62,386 nucleotides of DNA from Thalassolituus sp. (GTDB lineage Bacteria; Pseudomonadota; Gammaproteobacteria; Pseudomonadales; Oceanobacteraceae), in assembly GCA_006212115.1 (NCBI GenBank), contig PDUK01000011.1:1-62386 (forward strand), given 5' to 3'. The first letter of the stretch is position 1. Each line of letters starts with the position of its first letter. The notes beneath the pieces are model-generated. The model did not search any database and was not told where the DNA came from. It saw only the letters and a list, made by a program, of their open reading frames with translations. Below, piece after piece: positions 52,390-61,844 of the stretch. The translations under genes and the position numbers were made by a program.

Positions 52390-53246
52390 TTACCGTCCAT
52401 ACCGTCGCTGAACTGCGCGAGCACGTCCGTACAGCCCGTCAGGCGGGAAAACGCATTGGTTTTGTTCCGACAATGGGCAACCTGCATGCGGGCCATATCA
52501 GCCTGATTGATAGTGCGAACAGCGAGACCGACTACGTCGTTAGCAGCGTCTTCGTAAACCCACTGCAATTCAACGACCAAAGCGACCTACAGCGTTACCC
52601 ACGCACATTGCCGCAAGATCAGGAGAAGCTCAGTGCCGCAGACTGCGACCTGCTGTTTGCTCCTGATGTCGACGAGATGTACCCCAACGGTCAGGCCGAA
52701 CAGAGCATCGTGCATGTTCCGGTGGTCTCCAAAGGTTTATGCGGTGGCAGCCGTCCCGGCCATTTCGATGGTGTATCTACCGTCGTCACCAAACTCTTCA
52801 ATCAGGTACTGCCGGATGCGGCGTTTTTTGGTGAAAAAGACTTCCAGCAAGTCGCTGTGATCAAAAAGATGGTCAACGACCTGTGTATGCCTATCGAGGT
52901 CGTTACCGTGCCAACGGCGCGAGCAGAAGACGGCCTCGCTCTGAGTTCACGAAATGGCTACCTGTCAGACGAAGAGCGCCAGCTGGCAACTGGACTGTAC
53001 AAGACATTAAACGAGATCGCCGAGGCGCTTAACCACGGTGAGCAACTGGACAAGACACTCGCACAAGCTAGTCTTCGCCTTGAAGAACGTGGCTTCCGCC
53101 CAGATTACGTGGAAGTGAGGGCCGCAGCAGACCTGAGCCCAGCGGCACCGGGGGTTTCTGAGGTGGTCATCCTCGGCGCAGCATTTTTAGGCAATGCGCG
53201 CCTTATTGATAATCTGGTCGTAACATTGAATCGCGGGATTGTTTAG
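52386..53246 (+). CDS. panC: Pantothenate synthetase
   Basis: 286 residues. Condenses pantoate and beta-alanine with ATP. FVPTMGNLHAGHISLID (HIGH-type), SSVFVNPLQF, FGEKDFQQ and ALSSRNGYL (KMSKS-like). Coupled to panB. Confidence 0.97.
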   Translation: MITVHTVAELREHVRTARQAGKRIGFVPTMGNLHAGHISLIDSANSETDYVVSSVFVNPLQFNDQSDLQRYPRTLPQDQEKLSAADCDLLFAPDVDEMYPNGQAEQSIVHVPVVSKGLCGGSRPGHFDGVSTVVTKLFNQVLPDAAFFGEKDFQQVAVIKKMVNDLCMPIEVVTVPTARAEDGLALSSRNGYLSDEERQLATGLYKTLNEIAEALNHGEQLDKTLAQASLRLEERGFRPDYVEVRAAADLSPAAPGVSEVVILGAAFLGNARLIDNLVVTLNRGIV

Positions 53247-53365
53247 GGCATACTTCCGCGCCTTACGCCTATAGGCCAGAAAATGAACAGTTCAGACAGC
53301 CGCCAGAAACACGTGTTTCGACGCGGATTTGGATTGTCCGAACAGAGAACTTGAAGGGTTTACCC

Positions 53366-53748
53366 ATGCAAACCATCATGCTGAAAGCCAAGCTTCACCA
53401 GGCACGTGTGTGACTCACTCTGTGCTGAATTATGAAGGCTCTTGCGCCATTGACGGCAAGCTGCTCGAACTCACGGGCATGCGTGAGTTTGAACAAATCC
53501 AGATTTACAATATTGATAACGGTCAACGTTTCACCACTTATATCATTCGTGGCGAAGACGACTCAGGCATTATCTCTGTCAACGGAGCAGCTGCACACCA
53601 CGCCAGTGTTGGCGACCGCATCATTATCTGTGCCTACGGTAACTACAGCGAAGAAGAGCTGGCTACCTTCAAGCCAAAAATGGTGTACATGAACGAAGAC
53701 AACACTGTCAGCCACACCAGCTTCGACATTCCGGTTCAGGTGGCCTGA
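53366..53748 (+). pseudogene. panD: Aspartate 1-decarboxylase gene with an apparent 2-nt frameshift
   Basis: PanD makes beta-alanine for pantothenate. The ATG at 53366 (GAAGGG upstream) gives [15 protein letters not shown] with active-site Lys9, then TGA at 53411. The remainder ([15 protein letters not shown] with the Gly-Ser self-cleavage site, to FDIPVQVA) is intact in another frame. Removing one GT from the run GTGTGTG (53406-53412) restores a 126-residue protein, the normal length. The stop overlaps an in-frame GTG (53410) of the second part as GTGA, so re-initiation is possible. Sequencing error, real lesion or split gene cannot be told apart here. Confidence 0.85.
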
Positions 53749-53778
53749 TCTTCCGATCACAGCCTAACTGACCACAAA

Positions 53779-53804
53779 GGCCGCCCATCGGGCGGTCTTT
53801 TTTT
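53779..53804 (+). terminator. Terminator after panD
   Basis: GGCCGCCC-ATC-GGGCGGTC (one GU) followed by T7. Ends the pcnB-folK-panBCD run. Confidence 0.92.
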
Positions 53805-53831
53805 GCCCGCTGTTTGCCAGAGCCGTATACT
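53803..53831 (+). promoter_or_regulatory. Sigma-70 promoter of pgi
   Basis: TTGCCC (53803-53808), 17 bases, TATACT (53826-53831), 35 bases before the ATG. Confidence 0.6.
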
Positions 53832-53866
53832 CGACGCAATAGATACGGAAAAACTCAGGAAAACCA

Positions 53867-55525
53867 ATGGGATACACAGGAAGCCTGACCCAGTCAGCAG
53901 CGTGGAAAGACCTACAGGAACATCACAAGCGCATTCATGATCATCACATGCGCGACTGGTTTAACCAAGACCCCAATCGCTTTGACACCTTTCAACTTGA
54001 AGCGGCTGGCCTGACCCTCGACTACTCCAAAAACCGTATTACCGAAGACACCATGGCCTTACTGCTGGGGCTGGCACGAGAGCAGGACCTGCCCTCGAAA
54101 ATCGGTGCCATGTTCAATGGCGAAACCATCAATCGTAGTGAAAACCGCCCGGCACTCCATACTGCCTTACGCAACTTCGGCGATCGCGACATCATGGTCG
54201 ACGGCGAGAACATCATGCCGGAAGTACGGGAAACCGTGCATCGCATGGAAGAATTCTGCTGGAAGATCCGCCGTAATCAGTGGCGCGGTTACACCAACAA
54301 ACCTTTCACAGACGTGGTCTCCATCGGTATTGGTGGCTCCTTCCTCGGGCCTAAGCTGGCATCCAGTGCACTCAAGCCCTACTGGGACAGCCGACTGAAT
54401 ATCCACTACCTCGCCAACATTGATGGTTCTCATATTACCGAGATCCTCAAGCGACTCGATCCAGCGACCACCCTGTTTATTATTCAGTCCAAGTCATTTG
54501 GTACTCAGGAAACCCTGAAGAATGCCAATGCCTGCCGACAGTGGTTCCTTGATAACGGCGGTACAGAAGGCGACCTGTGTAAGCACTTCACCGCAGTCTC
54601 TTCCAACGTGGAGAAAGCCACCGCGTTTGGGATTTCAGAAGAAAACATCTTCCCTATGTGGGATTGGGTAGGTGGCCGTTACTCACTTTGGTCGGCCATC
54701 GGTTTGCCGCTGGCACTCGCCATTGGCATTGATAACTTCCGCGAGCTGCTGCGTGGTGCCTACGAAATGGACGAACATTTCCGTACTGCTCCACTGGAAC
54801 ACAACATGCCCGTGATCATGGCATTACTTGGGGTGTGGTACGTGAACTTCTTCGGCGTCAATTCGCACGCTATCCTGCCCTACGACCATTACCTGCGCTC
54901 GTTGCCAGCTCACCTGCAACAGCTGGACATGGAAAGTAACGGTAAGAGCGTCACGATTGATGGCAGCAAGGTTAACTACAACACAGGTCCAGTGATCTGG
55001 GGCGGCGTAGGTACCAATGGCCAGCACGCGTTCCACCAGCTGCTGCACCAGGGCACGCACTTTTCGCCGTGTGACTTCATCATGCCGATGAACAGCCACA
55101 ACCCGATTGATAACTTCCACGCCATGCTGGTGTCCAACTGCCTGTCACAGAGCCAGGCGCTCCTGCAGGGCAAGTCGGAAGAAGACGCCATTGCAGAGCT
55201 GACCGCAGGCGGAATGAGCAAAGCCGAAGCCATGGTGCTGGCACCACACAAAGTCATTCCGGGTAACCGTCCATCCAACACTATCTATTTCCCGAAATCG
55301 ACACCACAAGTCGTAGGTGCATTGATTGCCCTGTACGAGCACAAAGTGGCCGCGCAAGGCATGATCTGGGGCGTCAATTCATTTGACCAATGGGGCGTTG
55401 AGTTGGGCAAACAGCTTGGCAACAAAGTATTGGATGCACTGGAAGCTCAGAATGCTCCAGACGGATTCGATGGCTCGACCAACGGCCTGATTAACGCCTT
55501 CCACCGCATGCAGAAGCTTCTGTGA
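53867..55525 (+). CDS. pgi: Glucose-6-phosphate isomerase
   Basis: 552 residues. Interconverts glucose-6-P and fructose-6-[19 protein letters not shown], the first PGI signature-like [53 protein letters not shown] (catalytic His) and [14 protein letters not shown] (second signature, Lys). Its own promoter lies in the gap after panD. A TGCCAGCA/TGCTGGCA hairpin lies about 50 bases after the stop. Confidence 0.97.
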   Translation: MGYTGSLTQSAAWKDLQEHHKRIHDHHMRDWFNQDPNRFDTFQLEAAGLTLDYSKNRITEDTMALLLGLAREQDLPSKIGAMFNGETINRSENRPALHTALRNFGDRDIMVDGENIMPEVRETVHRMEEFCWKIRRNQWRGYTNKPFTDVVSIGIGGSFLGPKLASSALKPYWDSRLNIHYLANIDGSHITEILKRLDPATTLFIIQSKSFGTQETLKNANACRQWFLDNGGTEGDLCKHFTAVSSNVEKATAFGISEENIFPMWDWVGGRYSLWSAIGLPLALAIGIDNFRELLRGAYEMDEHFRTAPLEHNMPVIMALLGVWYVNFFGVNSHAILPYDHYLRSLPAHLQQLDMESNGKSVTIDGSKVNYNTGPVIWGGVGTNGQHAFHQLLHQGTHFSPCDFIMPMNSHNPIDNFHAMLVSNCLSQSQALLQGKSEEDAIAELTAGGMSKAEAMVLAPHKVIPGNRPSNTIYFPKSTPQVVGALIALYEHKVAAQGMIWGVNSFDQWGVELGKQLGNKVLDALEAQNAPDGFDGSTNGLINAFHRMQKLL

Positions 55526-55717
55526 CTCCGCAAACAAGCTTGGTACGTGGCTAAATACCCCCATGTAGGCTCTCTGCCAGCATCCCTGCTGGCAAAGGCT
55601 ACTCACCACGCACCGAATCTATTATTAACTACCCAGAGTGCTTTTCGGCGCAGAACGTCTGACTCCCCTTGAGTGATGACATGATAGTCTGGTGGGCAAA
55701 CATATGGAGATGCTTGG

Positions 55718-56287
55718 ATGACCACTTATATAGCAGCTAGGGACTTGGCTGGTCTGCCGTTTGGCACACATCAATTTATCGTTGTAGTTATCACTGAACG
55801 AGAAAATTTCCCTCTTCCTCGCTTGAACCGCAAGACTATCTCGCCGAAATACCTGGGGCCCGGCAAGATCGGCTATGTCATTGGCGCCCAAAACAGAGGG
55901 AACCTACAAGTCGAATTCTTTGAAAAAAATGATTATCTGGCGACGAAAGAGTTTTTCGATAAATCTCTTGTATCTTGGTACAAATCAGATTTCGATACCG
56001 AGATGATCGAAGTAGTCTTTTCAGAAAAAAATGAAGCGGGAGCGCTTCGCAAGCTCTACGATTTAGTGGACAACTACAATATTAACCAGAGCTATGACGC
56101 TATTAACTACCCAAAGGCTGGACTGGGGTACAACAGTAATAGCTGGGCACAAACAGCACTGGAATTAGCAAGCGGCATCAAACCCAGTAACCTGAAGGGT
56201 CTCGATATCTCACATGAGAAGCGCATCCCGAAGACGTTTTTCGAACCAATTTGCCCCGTCAAACCCCGTCCGAAGATAAATCAATGA
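55718..56287 (+). CDS. Unrecognised protein, upstream member of a coupled pair
   Basis: 189 residues, soluble, no signal peptide. I do not recognise the family. The region NYPKAGLGYNSNSWAQTALELA looks like the Asn/Cys-Ser-x-[FW] stretch found in some papain/NlpC-like or effector domains, but no catalytic Cys-His pair can be assigned: the only Cys is near the C-terminus (EPICPVKPRPK). A/T-richer than pgi and mtnA on either side, which suggests acquisition. Its stop overlaps the next gene's start by 4 bases (ATGA). Confidence 0.65.
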   Translation: MTTYIAARDLAGLPFGTHQFIVVVITERENFPLPRLNRKTISPKYLGPGKIGYVIGAQNRGNLQVEFFEKNDYLATKEFFDKSLVSWYKSDFDTEMIEVVFSEKNEAGALRKLYDLVDNYNINQSYDAINYPKAGLGYNSNSWAQTALELASGIKPSNLKGLDISHEKRIPKTFFEPICPVKPRPKINQ

Positions 56288-56589
56288 TGACAGCAACCCA
56301 CCTCTACATAAAAGCTTGGACGCTGCTATTGGCCCTGATAGGGGGGTCAGTCTTAATCGATTTTATTTTAAGGACATCAGCAGATGACTTTTACCAATCA
56401 GGTTTGAGCGAACCGTTATGGTTTGGAGCCCATATAATTGCTTTTACGGGATTTTTAGCCCTCCTCATTCCTCATCTATGGCAACAACGTAACTGGCTAG
56501 CTGGACTAGTTAACGGAGTCGCAGCGCTCTTTCTATACCTCGTGATAATCTATGGCTACATTCTGGGCCTAGGAATGGACTCCCTGTGA
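56284..56589 (+). CDS. Small unrecognised membrane protein, downstream member of a coupled pair
   Basis: 101 residues from MMTATHLYIKAWTL. Three hydrophobic helices (about 8-24, 44-61, 70-92) with little else. It starts inside the stop codon of the upstream gene. A soluble protein followed by a coupled membrane protein is a layout seen in toxin/immunity pairs, but nothing else supports that here. Confidence 0.6.
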   Translation: MMTATHLYIKAWTLLLALIGGSVLIDFILRTSADDFYQSGLSEPLWFGAHIIAFTGFLALLIPHLWQQRNWLAGLVNGVAALFLYLVIIYGYILGLGMDSL

Positions 56590-56764
56590 GTCTTTTGCTC
56601 ACGGGGTCTCCCACATGCCCGGGGGAGCTGAGCATACAAGGACGTACTTGCTGCCTGTTTGGAGTGCCGTCTAGCGGGCTAAACACCTATGAGCCTTATT
56701 AACGACAACGCACCGCTAACCAGTGTAAAATGCGCCGCTTCGAAACACCGGCCCGGTATTCACT
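56590..56764 (+). other. Structured segment between the membrane gene and mtnA
   Basis: Starts with a hairpin CCCTGTGAG/CTCACGGGG (56582-56606, one GU) overlapping the stop codon, then CTCCC...GGGAG pairing and a GGACG...CGTC pairing near 56640-56672. No U-run and no SAM-riboswitch core that I can recognise. It may be a terminator, a leader or an accessory-region scar. Confidence 0.3.
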
Positions 56765-57769
56765 ATGACAGCGCACTCTTCCTCCTTTAAAGCGATCGAA
56801 TGGCATGGCCAGTCTTTGCACCTGCTGGATCAGCGTGTGCTGCCTCACACTCACATCGTGCATGAATACACCACCGCTGCAGACGTCGCAGATGCGATCC
56901 GCGATATGGTCGTGCGTGGTGCCCCTGCGATCGGCATTACCGCAGCCTACGGATACGCATTGGATGCACTCAATGGCCGTGATCTGAGTGCTGCCTACAA
57001 AGTTCTGGCGGAATCCCGCCCCACAGCGGTTAACCTGTTCTGGGCGCTGGAGCGCATGGCGGGGCTGGGTACAGAAGACCCACACGCACTGGTGGCAGAA
57101 GCGAAAAAGATTCACGAAGAAGACATCGCCGCTAACTTGGCCATGGGTCAGTTCGGCGCTTCACTGATTCAAGAAGGCAGCCGGGTGTACACCCACTGCA
57201 ACACAGGGGCACTGGCCACCGGTGGACACGGTACCGCGTTGGGCATCATCCGCTCGGCCTATGCTGATGGCAAACTTACTCAGGTGTACGCAGGTGAAAC
57301 CCGACCTTGGCTACAGGGCGCGCGCCTGACTGCATGGGAGCTGATGCAGGACAATATTCCGGTCAAACTGGTGTGTGACGGCGCAGCAGCGCAACTGTTC
57401 CGTGCTAAGGGCGCAGACTGGGTGATCGTGGGTGCCGACCGCATCACCGCCAACGGCGACGTTGCCAACAAAATCGGTACTTACAGTCTCGCAGTATTGG
57501 CCAAGCACCACGGCATGAAAGTCATGGTGGCAGCACCGACCACGACCTTCGATCTGACTCTCGACAGCGGCAACGCCATCCCGATTGAGCAACGCCCAAT
57601 GTCAGAAGTGACATCTCTTAACGGCCAGCCGATTGCACCAGAAGGCTGCGAGGCGATTAATCCATCATTTGATGTCACCCCTGCGGAGCTCATCGACGCC
57701 ATCGTGACCGAGAAAGGATTCGTCGAAAATCCAACGGTCGAAAATATCGCCATCATGGTAAATAGCTGA
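56765..57769 (+). CDS. mtnA: S-methyl-5-thioribose-1-phosphate isomerase
   Basis: 334 residues. Methionine salvage: converts MTR-1-P to MTRu-1-[18 protein letters not shown] near the start, [18 protein letters not shown] with the catalytic Cys, [16 protein letters not shown] and [19 protein letters not shown] with the catalytic Asp. First gene of a four-gene mtn run. Confidence 0.97.
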   Translation: MTAHSSSFKAIEWHGQSLHLLDQRVLPHTHIVHEYTTAADVADAIRDMVVRGAPAIGITAAYGYALDALNGRDLSAAYKVLAESRPTAVNLFWALERMAGLGTEDPHALVAEAKKIHEEDIAANLAMGQFGASLIQEGSRVYTHCNTGALATGGHGTALGIIRSAYADGKLTQVYAGETRPWLQGARLTAWELMQDNIPVKLVCDGAAAQLFRAKGADWVIVGADRITANGDVANKIGTYSLAVLAKHHGMKVMVAAPTTTFDLTLDSGNAIPIEQRPMSEVTSLNGQPIAPEGCEAINPSFDVTPAELIDAIVTEKGFVENPTVENIAIMVNS

Positions 57770-57790
57770 GCGCTGGATAGGTAATAGCCG

Positions 57791-58435
57791 ATGACCGCAT
57801 CCAATAAACCTGCATTCAATAAAGCTGACTTCCAGAAAGCCGCCGAAGAACTCTGCCGCTACGGCCGCATTCTTTATGGCAACAACTGGTCACCTGCCAC
57901 CAGCTCGAATTACTCAGTGCGCCTCAACGACGACGTCTGCGCCCTTACCAGCTCAGGCAAGCACAAAGGTGAACTGACGCCGGGGGACATTCTGGCGGTG
58001 AACATGCAGGGCGAGCCATTGTCAGAAGGAAAGCCTTCTGCCGAAACCGGCCTCCACACGCAGCTGTACCGCCGCGACAACCATATCGGCGCAGTGTTGC
58101 ATACGCACTCACCGACCGCAGTGCTACTGTCGCAGATATGGAAAGACGACGCCTTGAGTATGACAGGCTGGGAGCTGCAAAAAGCCTTCGCCGGAGAAAC
58201 CACCCACGAAGGCACAGTAACCTTCCCGATCTTTCCCAATGATCAGGACATCGACCGCCTTGCCGGGCAGGTAGAGCAACACATGCAACAACACGGACAA
58301 GGCCACGCCTATCTGATCCGTGGGCATGGCGTGTACACCTGGGGCAAAGACCTTGCCGAGTGTTACCGCCACCTGGAAGCCATCGAACACCTGTTAGGCT
58401 ACCAGCTCGAACTATTAAAAATACGCCAACCGTGA
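57791..58435 (+). CDS. mtnB: Methylthioribulose-1-phosphate dehydratase
   Basis: 214 residues, class II aldolase fold. NNWSPATSSNYSVRL, SGKHKGELTPGDI, VLHTHSPTAVLLSQ (zinc His pair) and RGHGVYTWGKDLAECYRHLEAIE. Produces 2,3-diketo-5-methylthiopentyl-1-P for MtnC. 21 bases after mtnA. Confidence 0.96.
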   Translation: MTASNKPAFNKADFQKAAEELCRYGRILYGNNWSPATSSNYSVRLNDDVCALTSSGKHKGELTPGDILAVNMQGEPLSEGKPSAETGLHTQLYRRDNHIGAVLHTHSPTAVLLSQIWKDDALSMTGWELQKAFAGETTHEGTVTFPIFPNDQDIDRLAGQVEQHMQQHGQGHAYLIRGHGVYTWGKDLAECYRHLEAIEHLLGYQLELLKIRQP

Positions 58436-58442
58436 GGCCCGT

Positions 58443-58988
58443 ATGAGCGTACTCCGCGTCTACACTGACAGTGACATTACGAACCTGTTATTCACCACCG
58501 ACGACCCAAAGAAAATGGCAGCGCGACTGGCCGAAGCCGGTGTCCGTTTCGAACAGTGGAAAACCGACGCCGACCTTGAGCCCGGCGCCTCGCATGAGGA
58601 CGTCATCTCAGCGTATCGACAAGACATCGACAGACTGATCGCCGAAGACGGCTACCAGACCGTCGATGTAGTCAGCCTCAGCGCCGACCACCCGCAGAAA
58701 AAGGAATTCCGTCAGAAGTTCCTGAGCGAACATACCCACAGCGAAGACGAAGTACGCTTCTTTGTTGGTGGCGAAGGGTTATTCACCCTGCACATAGGCA
58801 AAAAAGTCTACGAAGTGCTGTGTACTGAAGGCGACCTGATCAGCGTACCCGCGAACACCACACACTGGTTCGACATGGGGCCTAACCCGAACTTCATCGC
58901 CATCCGTTTGTTCAACAACCCGGAAGGCTGGGTCGCGAACTTCACCGGCAGCGATATCGCTACCCGCTTTAATCGTCTGGAAAACTGA
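58443..58988 (+). CDS. mtnD: Acireductone dioxygenase
   Basis: 181 residues, cupin. Metal ligands H-x-H-x3-E in EHTHSEDEVRFFV and the distal His in NTTHWFDMG. With Fe2+ it yields the methionine precursor, with Ni2+ an off-pathway product. GAGG ribosome site before ATG 58443. 7 bases after mtnB. Confidence 0.97.
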   Translation: MSVLRVYTDSDITNLLFTTDDPKKMAARLAEAGVRFEQWKTDADLEPGASHEDVISAYRQDIDRLIAEDGYQTVDVVSLSADHPQKKEFRQKFLSEHTHSEDEVRFFVGGEGLFTLHIGKKVYEVLCTEGDLISVPANTTHWFDMGPNPNFIAIRLFNNPEGWVANFTGSDIATRFNRLEN

Positions 58989-58995
58989 TTCCGCC

Positions 58996-59703
58996 ATGCA
59001 GAACGTCAAACTGATCCTGACCGATATTGAGGGCACCACGTCCTCGATCTCTTTCGTAAAAGACGTACTTTTCCCGTACGCGGCAGAGCACCTGCCTGCG
59101 TTTGTAAAAGCCAACCTTAGCGACGAAAAAGTACAGACCGCCCTGCAACAAACAGCAGAGCTTGCAGCAGAAGACGGCGACGTAATTAATGCAGAAGACA
59201 CTGATGCACTCATCGCCAAACTGCTGCAATGGATCAGCGAAGACCGCAAAGCCACCCCACTCAAAGCCCTGCAAGGTCTGATCTGGAAAACCGGATATGA
59301 AAATAGCGACTACCAAGCCCATATGTACCCGGACGCCACCGAATACCTGAAAAAATGGCACGACAACGGCCTGCCGCTTTACGTGTATTCCTCAGGCTCG
59401 GTAAAAGCCCAGGAACTCTTCTTCGGCTACTCGCAGGATGGCAACCTGCTGCCTTTATTTAAAGGGCACTTCGATACTCTTGTGGGCGGCAAACGCGAGA
59501 CTCAGTCTTACCTGAATATTCTGGCCGAACTGCAGAAAACATATTCGGATTTAAATGCCTCAGACGTGCTGTTTTTATCGGACATCAAAGAAGAACTGGA
59601 TGCCGCAAAAGACGCCGGAATGCAGACGATATGGCTGGTGAGAGAGGATGACATACCGGCGGATGCCGAGCATAGAGCCGTGAAGAGTTTTGCGGAGATC
59701 TGA
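58996..59703 (+). CDS. mtnC: Acireductone synthase (enolase-phosphatase)
   Basis: 235 residues, HAD family. LILTDIEGTTSSISFVKDVLFPYA is motif I with the nucleophile Asp, VYSSGSVKAQ motif II, and VLFLSDIKEELDAAKDAGMQTIWLVR motif III/IV. Enolises and dephosphorylates the MtnB product to acireductone for MtnD. The order A-B-D-C covers the middle of the pathway. mtnN/mtnP, a kinase and the final aminotransferase are not in the window. No gene is seen in 59704-59962. Confidence 0.97.
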   Translation: MQNVKLILTDIEGTTSSISFVKDVLFPYAAEHLPAFVKANLSDEKVQTALQQTAELAAEDGDVINAEDTDALIAKLLQWISEDRKATPLKALQGLIWKTGYENSDYQAHMYPDATEYLKKWHDNGLPLYVYSSGSVKAQELFFGYSQDGNLLPLFKGHFDTLVGGKRETQSYLNILAELQKTYSDLNASDVLFLSDIKEELDAAKDAGMQTIWLVREDDIPADAEHRAVKSFAEI

Positions 59704-59940
59704 GTTTCCTCTGCCGGTTTGAGGTACCCACTGCGCACCCTACCGCGCACTCCTGAAGGAGGGGTCATATCCCCGATAACCAAATCTGCAAGATACCTCT
59801 TTCGCATTCATAAGTATGGCTTAGACAATCCTAATCGGCAGGCCCCACAGCCGTGGATACAATGGCAAATCGTGCTCGAAGGGCGCGTACGGTCTACCAA
59901 ACCACTTAAATCAATAAACCAATTGTGGTAGTTTTGCCTG

Positions 59941-60919
59941 AATACTCCAAGAAGCAAGGATCATGCTGAAGCGCCTCTTTTCGTCCATCAAACGGCCATA
60001 TATTCCTGGCATCAATAGCCCAGAGAATATATCCGTAGACCTATCTAGAAGCACACTATCTTTCAAGCTACTACCGAACCAAGATTTTGAAGGTTTCGGA
60101 GAGAGAGTCGCACCTGTATCCACTCTGAATGTCTATAACCCGCAGGCATTTCAGCGCGATCTATACGGGCTCTTCTCTAACCAGTCTTTATATAGCCGCC
60201 GATGGGAATTGTACGGTGTGCTATGGGACCCTCAGCCTATAGGTAGTATCCGAGCAAATGCTCACCTGATGCGTGCAGATACTCTTCCAGATAGTATGAG
60301 CTGTTTGAATCCAGACCAATTTGAACAAGTTATCAACCGATACTTATTTAATCACGGCCCTGAACAGCCTGAATACGGTGTACGATTAGCTCCGGTCAAT
60401 TGGCAAGTATACAAAACTCACGATACCCCTTGGGTGTACTGTGAGGAGCGCGATAGAAATCTGGTTGATGAGGTTGCCTGGCATGCTTTTGCATTCGCAC
60501 CACTCGATGACAACCTTTTTGTACTGGCTACCTTCTACTGTATTAACTCCGATCAGAAAGACATCATCAACGAACACTTCAGGAACATAATCAGCCGGAT
60601 TATATCTACTTTTGATTTGAAGTACGGTCCAGAGATTCTAGATAAAATTTTACGTTTGCAAAATGAAACTGAAAGATGGGCCTACACGGAACACCGCGAT
60701 CCCGAAGCCTGGGTTTATCCTTGGGCGTGGCATCGAGGATCACGTGAACATGGGCAGCCTCCAGTAGTGATTACAGAATGGGAAACCCCTCCACCTGTGT
60801 ACAAAATATAAGTATTTAAAACGACTCAACTTATGAATGGGCAATACTCCAAGAAGCAAGGATCATGCTGAAGCGCCTCTTTTCGTCCACCAAACGGCCA
60901 TACATTCCTGGCATCAATA
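59941..60919 (+). repeat. Near-identical 77-bp direct repeats at the starts of two paralogous genes
   Basis: 59941-60017 and 60843-60919 differ at about two positions. Each covers the ribosome site, start codon and first 18 or so codons. Identity then falls sharply through the gene middles and rises again in the last 150 bases. Confidence 0.85.
59963..60811 (+). CDS. Unrecognised protein, paralogue 1 of a tandem family
   Basis: 282 residues starting MLKRLFSSIKRPYIPGIN behind AAGCAAGG. Soluble, rich in Trp/Tyr (VNWQVYKTHDTPW, WAYTEHRDPEAWVYPWAWHRG), ending with ITEWETPPPVYKI. I know no domain that fits. Its closest visible relative is the next gene. Tandem copies with conserved ends and a divergent middle are common among immunity and polymorphic-toxin-related genes, but no toxin is seen here. 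The codon and base composition is A/T-richer than the mtn genes. Confidence 0.7.
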   Translation: MLKRLFSSIKRPYIPGINSPENISVDLSRSTLSFKLLPNQDFEGFGERVAPVSTLNVYNPQAFQRDLYGLFSNQSLYSRRWELYGVLWDPQPIGSIRANAHLMRADTLPDSMSCLNPDQFEQVINRYLFNHGPEQPEYGVRLAPVNWQVYKTHDTPWVYCEERDRNLVDEVAWHAFAFAPLDDNLFVLATFYCINSDQKDIINEHFRNIISRIISTFDLKYGPEILDKILRLQNETERWAYTEHRDPEAWVYPWAWHRGSREHGQPPVVITEWETPPPVYKI

Positions 60920-61713
60920 AGCCTGAAGCGTTCTCGATGGACTTGTCGGGCAATTCGCTGTCTTTTCTTCTCCCCCCGCATCATAACTTTCACGGCTTTG
61001 AAGAAAGAGCGGATCACGTCCTGGCCCCTAATATATACGACGTAAGTTCCTATCACGACGACCCTTATGGGCTCTTCTCTCATCGTGTTTTACTTAGCCG
61101 CAGGATGGAGTTTTTCGGCGTTCCCTGGGATACCCAGCCGATAGGCAGTATCACTACAGGAGTACTGATATACCGCGCTGATCACCTACCTAAGGGCCTG
61201 AGTTGCTTAAATCCGCAACAGTTCGAACAGATAATTACTCGGTTCCTGTTTCAACATGGCCCTGAAAATCCGCAATATGGTGTTCGGCTGGCTCCAGTGA
61301 ACTGGCAGGTATACAAAACCCACGACACTCCTTGGATATACTGCGAAGAACGCGACAAAAACCCAAAGGACGAAGTCGCTTGGTATGGCTTCGCTTTCGC
61401 CCCATTGGATGATTCACTTTTTGTTCTCGTGAACTTCAGCTGCCTGAACTCGGATCGAAAAGAAATCATCAATGAGCACCTCAGAGCCATGATGAATCGC
61501 ATAATATCGACGTTCGACCTGAAATATCGTCCTGAGATTCAAGCGAAGATTTTACGTTTGCAAAGTAAAGCTGAAAGATGGGCTTACACAGAACAACGCG
61601 CGCCCGAAGACTGGGTGTACCCATGGGCGTGGCATCGCGGATCACGTGAACATGGGCAACCTCCAGTAGTAATTACAGAATGGGAAACCGCTCCACCAGA
61701 GTACAAACTATAG
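60865..61713 (+). CDS. Unrecognised protein, paralogue 2 of a tandem family
   Basis: 282 residues, exactly the length of paralogue 1. The same start MLKRLFSSTKRPYIPGIN, the same ribosome site and the conserved blocks GPENPQYGVRLAPVNWQV, YKTHDTPWIYCEERD, FDLKYRPEIQAKILRLQ and HRGSREHGQPPVVITEWE. The segment from about residue 20 to 110 has drifted the most. Lies 53 bases after paralogue 1. Confidence 0.7.
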   Translation: MLKRLFSSTKRPYIPGINKPEAFSMDLSGNSLSFLLPPHHNFHGFEERADHVLAPNIYDVSSYHDDPYGLFSHRVLLSRRMEFFGVPWDTQPIGSITTGVLIYRADHLPKGLSCLNPQQFEQIITRFLFQHGPENPQYGVRLAPVNWQVYKTHDTPWIYCEERDKNPKDEVAWYGFAFAPLDDSLFVLVNFSCLNSDRKEIINEHLRAMMNRIISTFDLKYRPEIQAKILRLQSKAERWAYTEQRAPEDWVYPWAWHRGSREHGQPPVVITEWETAPPEYKL

Positions 61714-61844
61714 TAATCAGAAAGGACTCAAACGATGAACAGTAGAGATTCACAACCTTTCTCAAAGATAACAACTTTCAAGGAGCAGCTAGCGCACCTT
61801 GGTTCGACTGCAACCTGATCTGCGATAGCCAACAGCCGCTAAAC

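Noticed and set aside
55526..55717. Intrinsic terminator after pgi (TGCCAGCA/TGCTGGCA)
   Set aside because: A good stem but no U-run. Noted in the pgi entry and not called as a terminator.
61734..61817. 27-codon frame with a fair ribosome site after paralogue 2
   Set aside because: Too short and without known relatives. A degenerate counterpart after paralogue 1 (MNGQYSKKQGSC) suggests it is just part of the duplicated unit.
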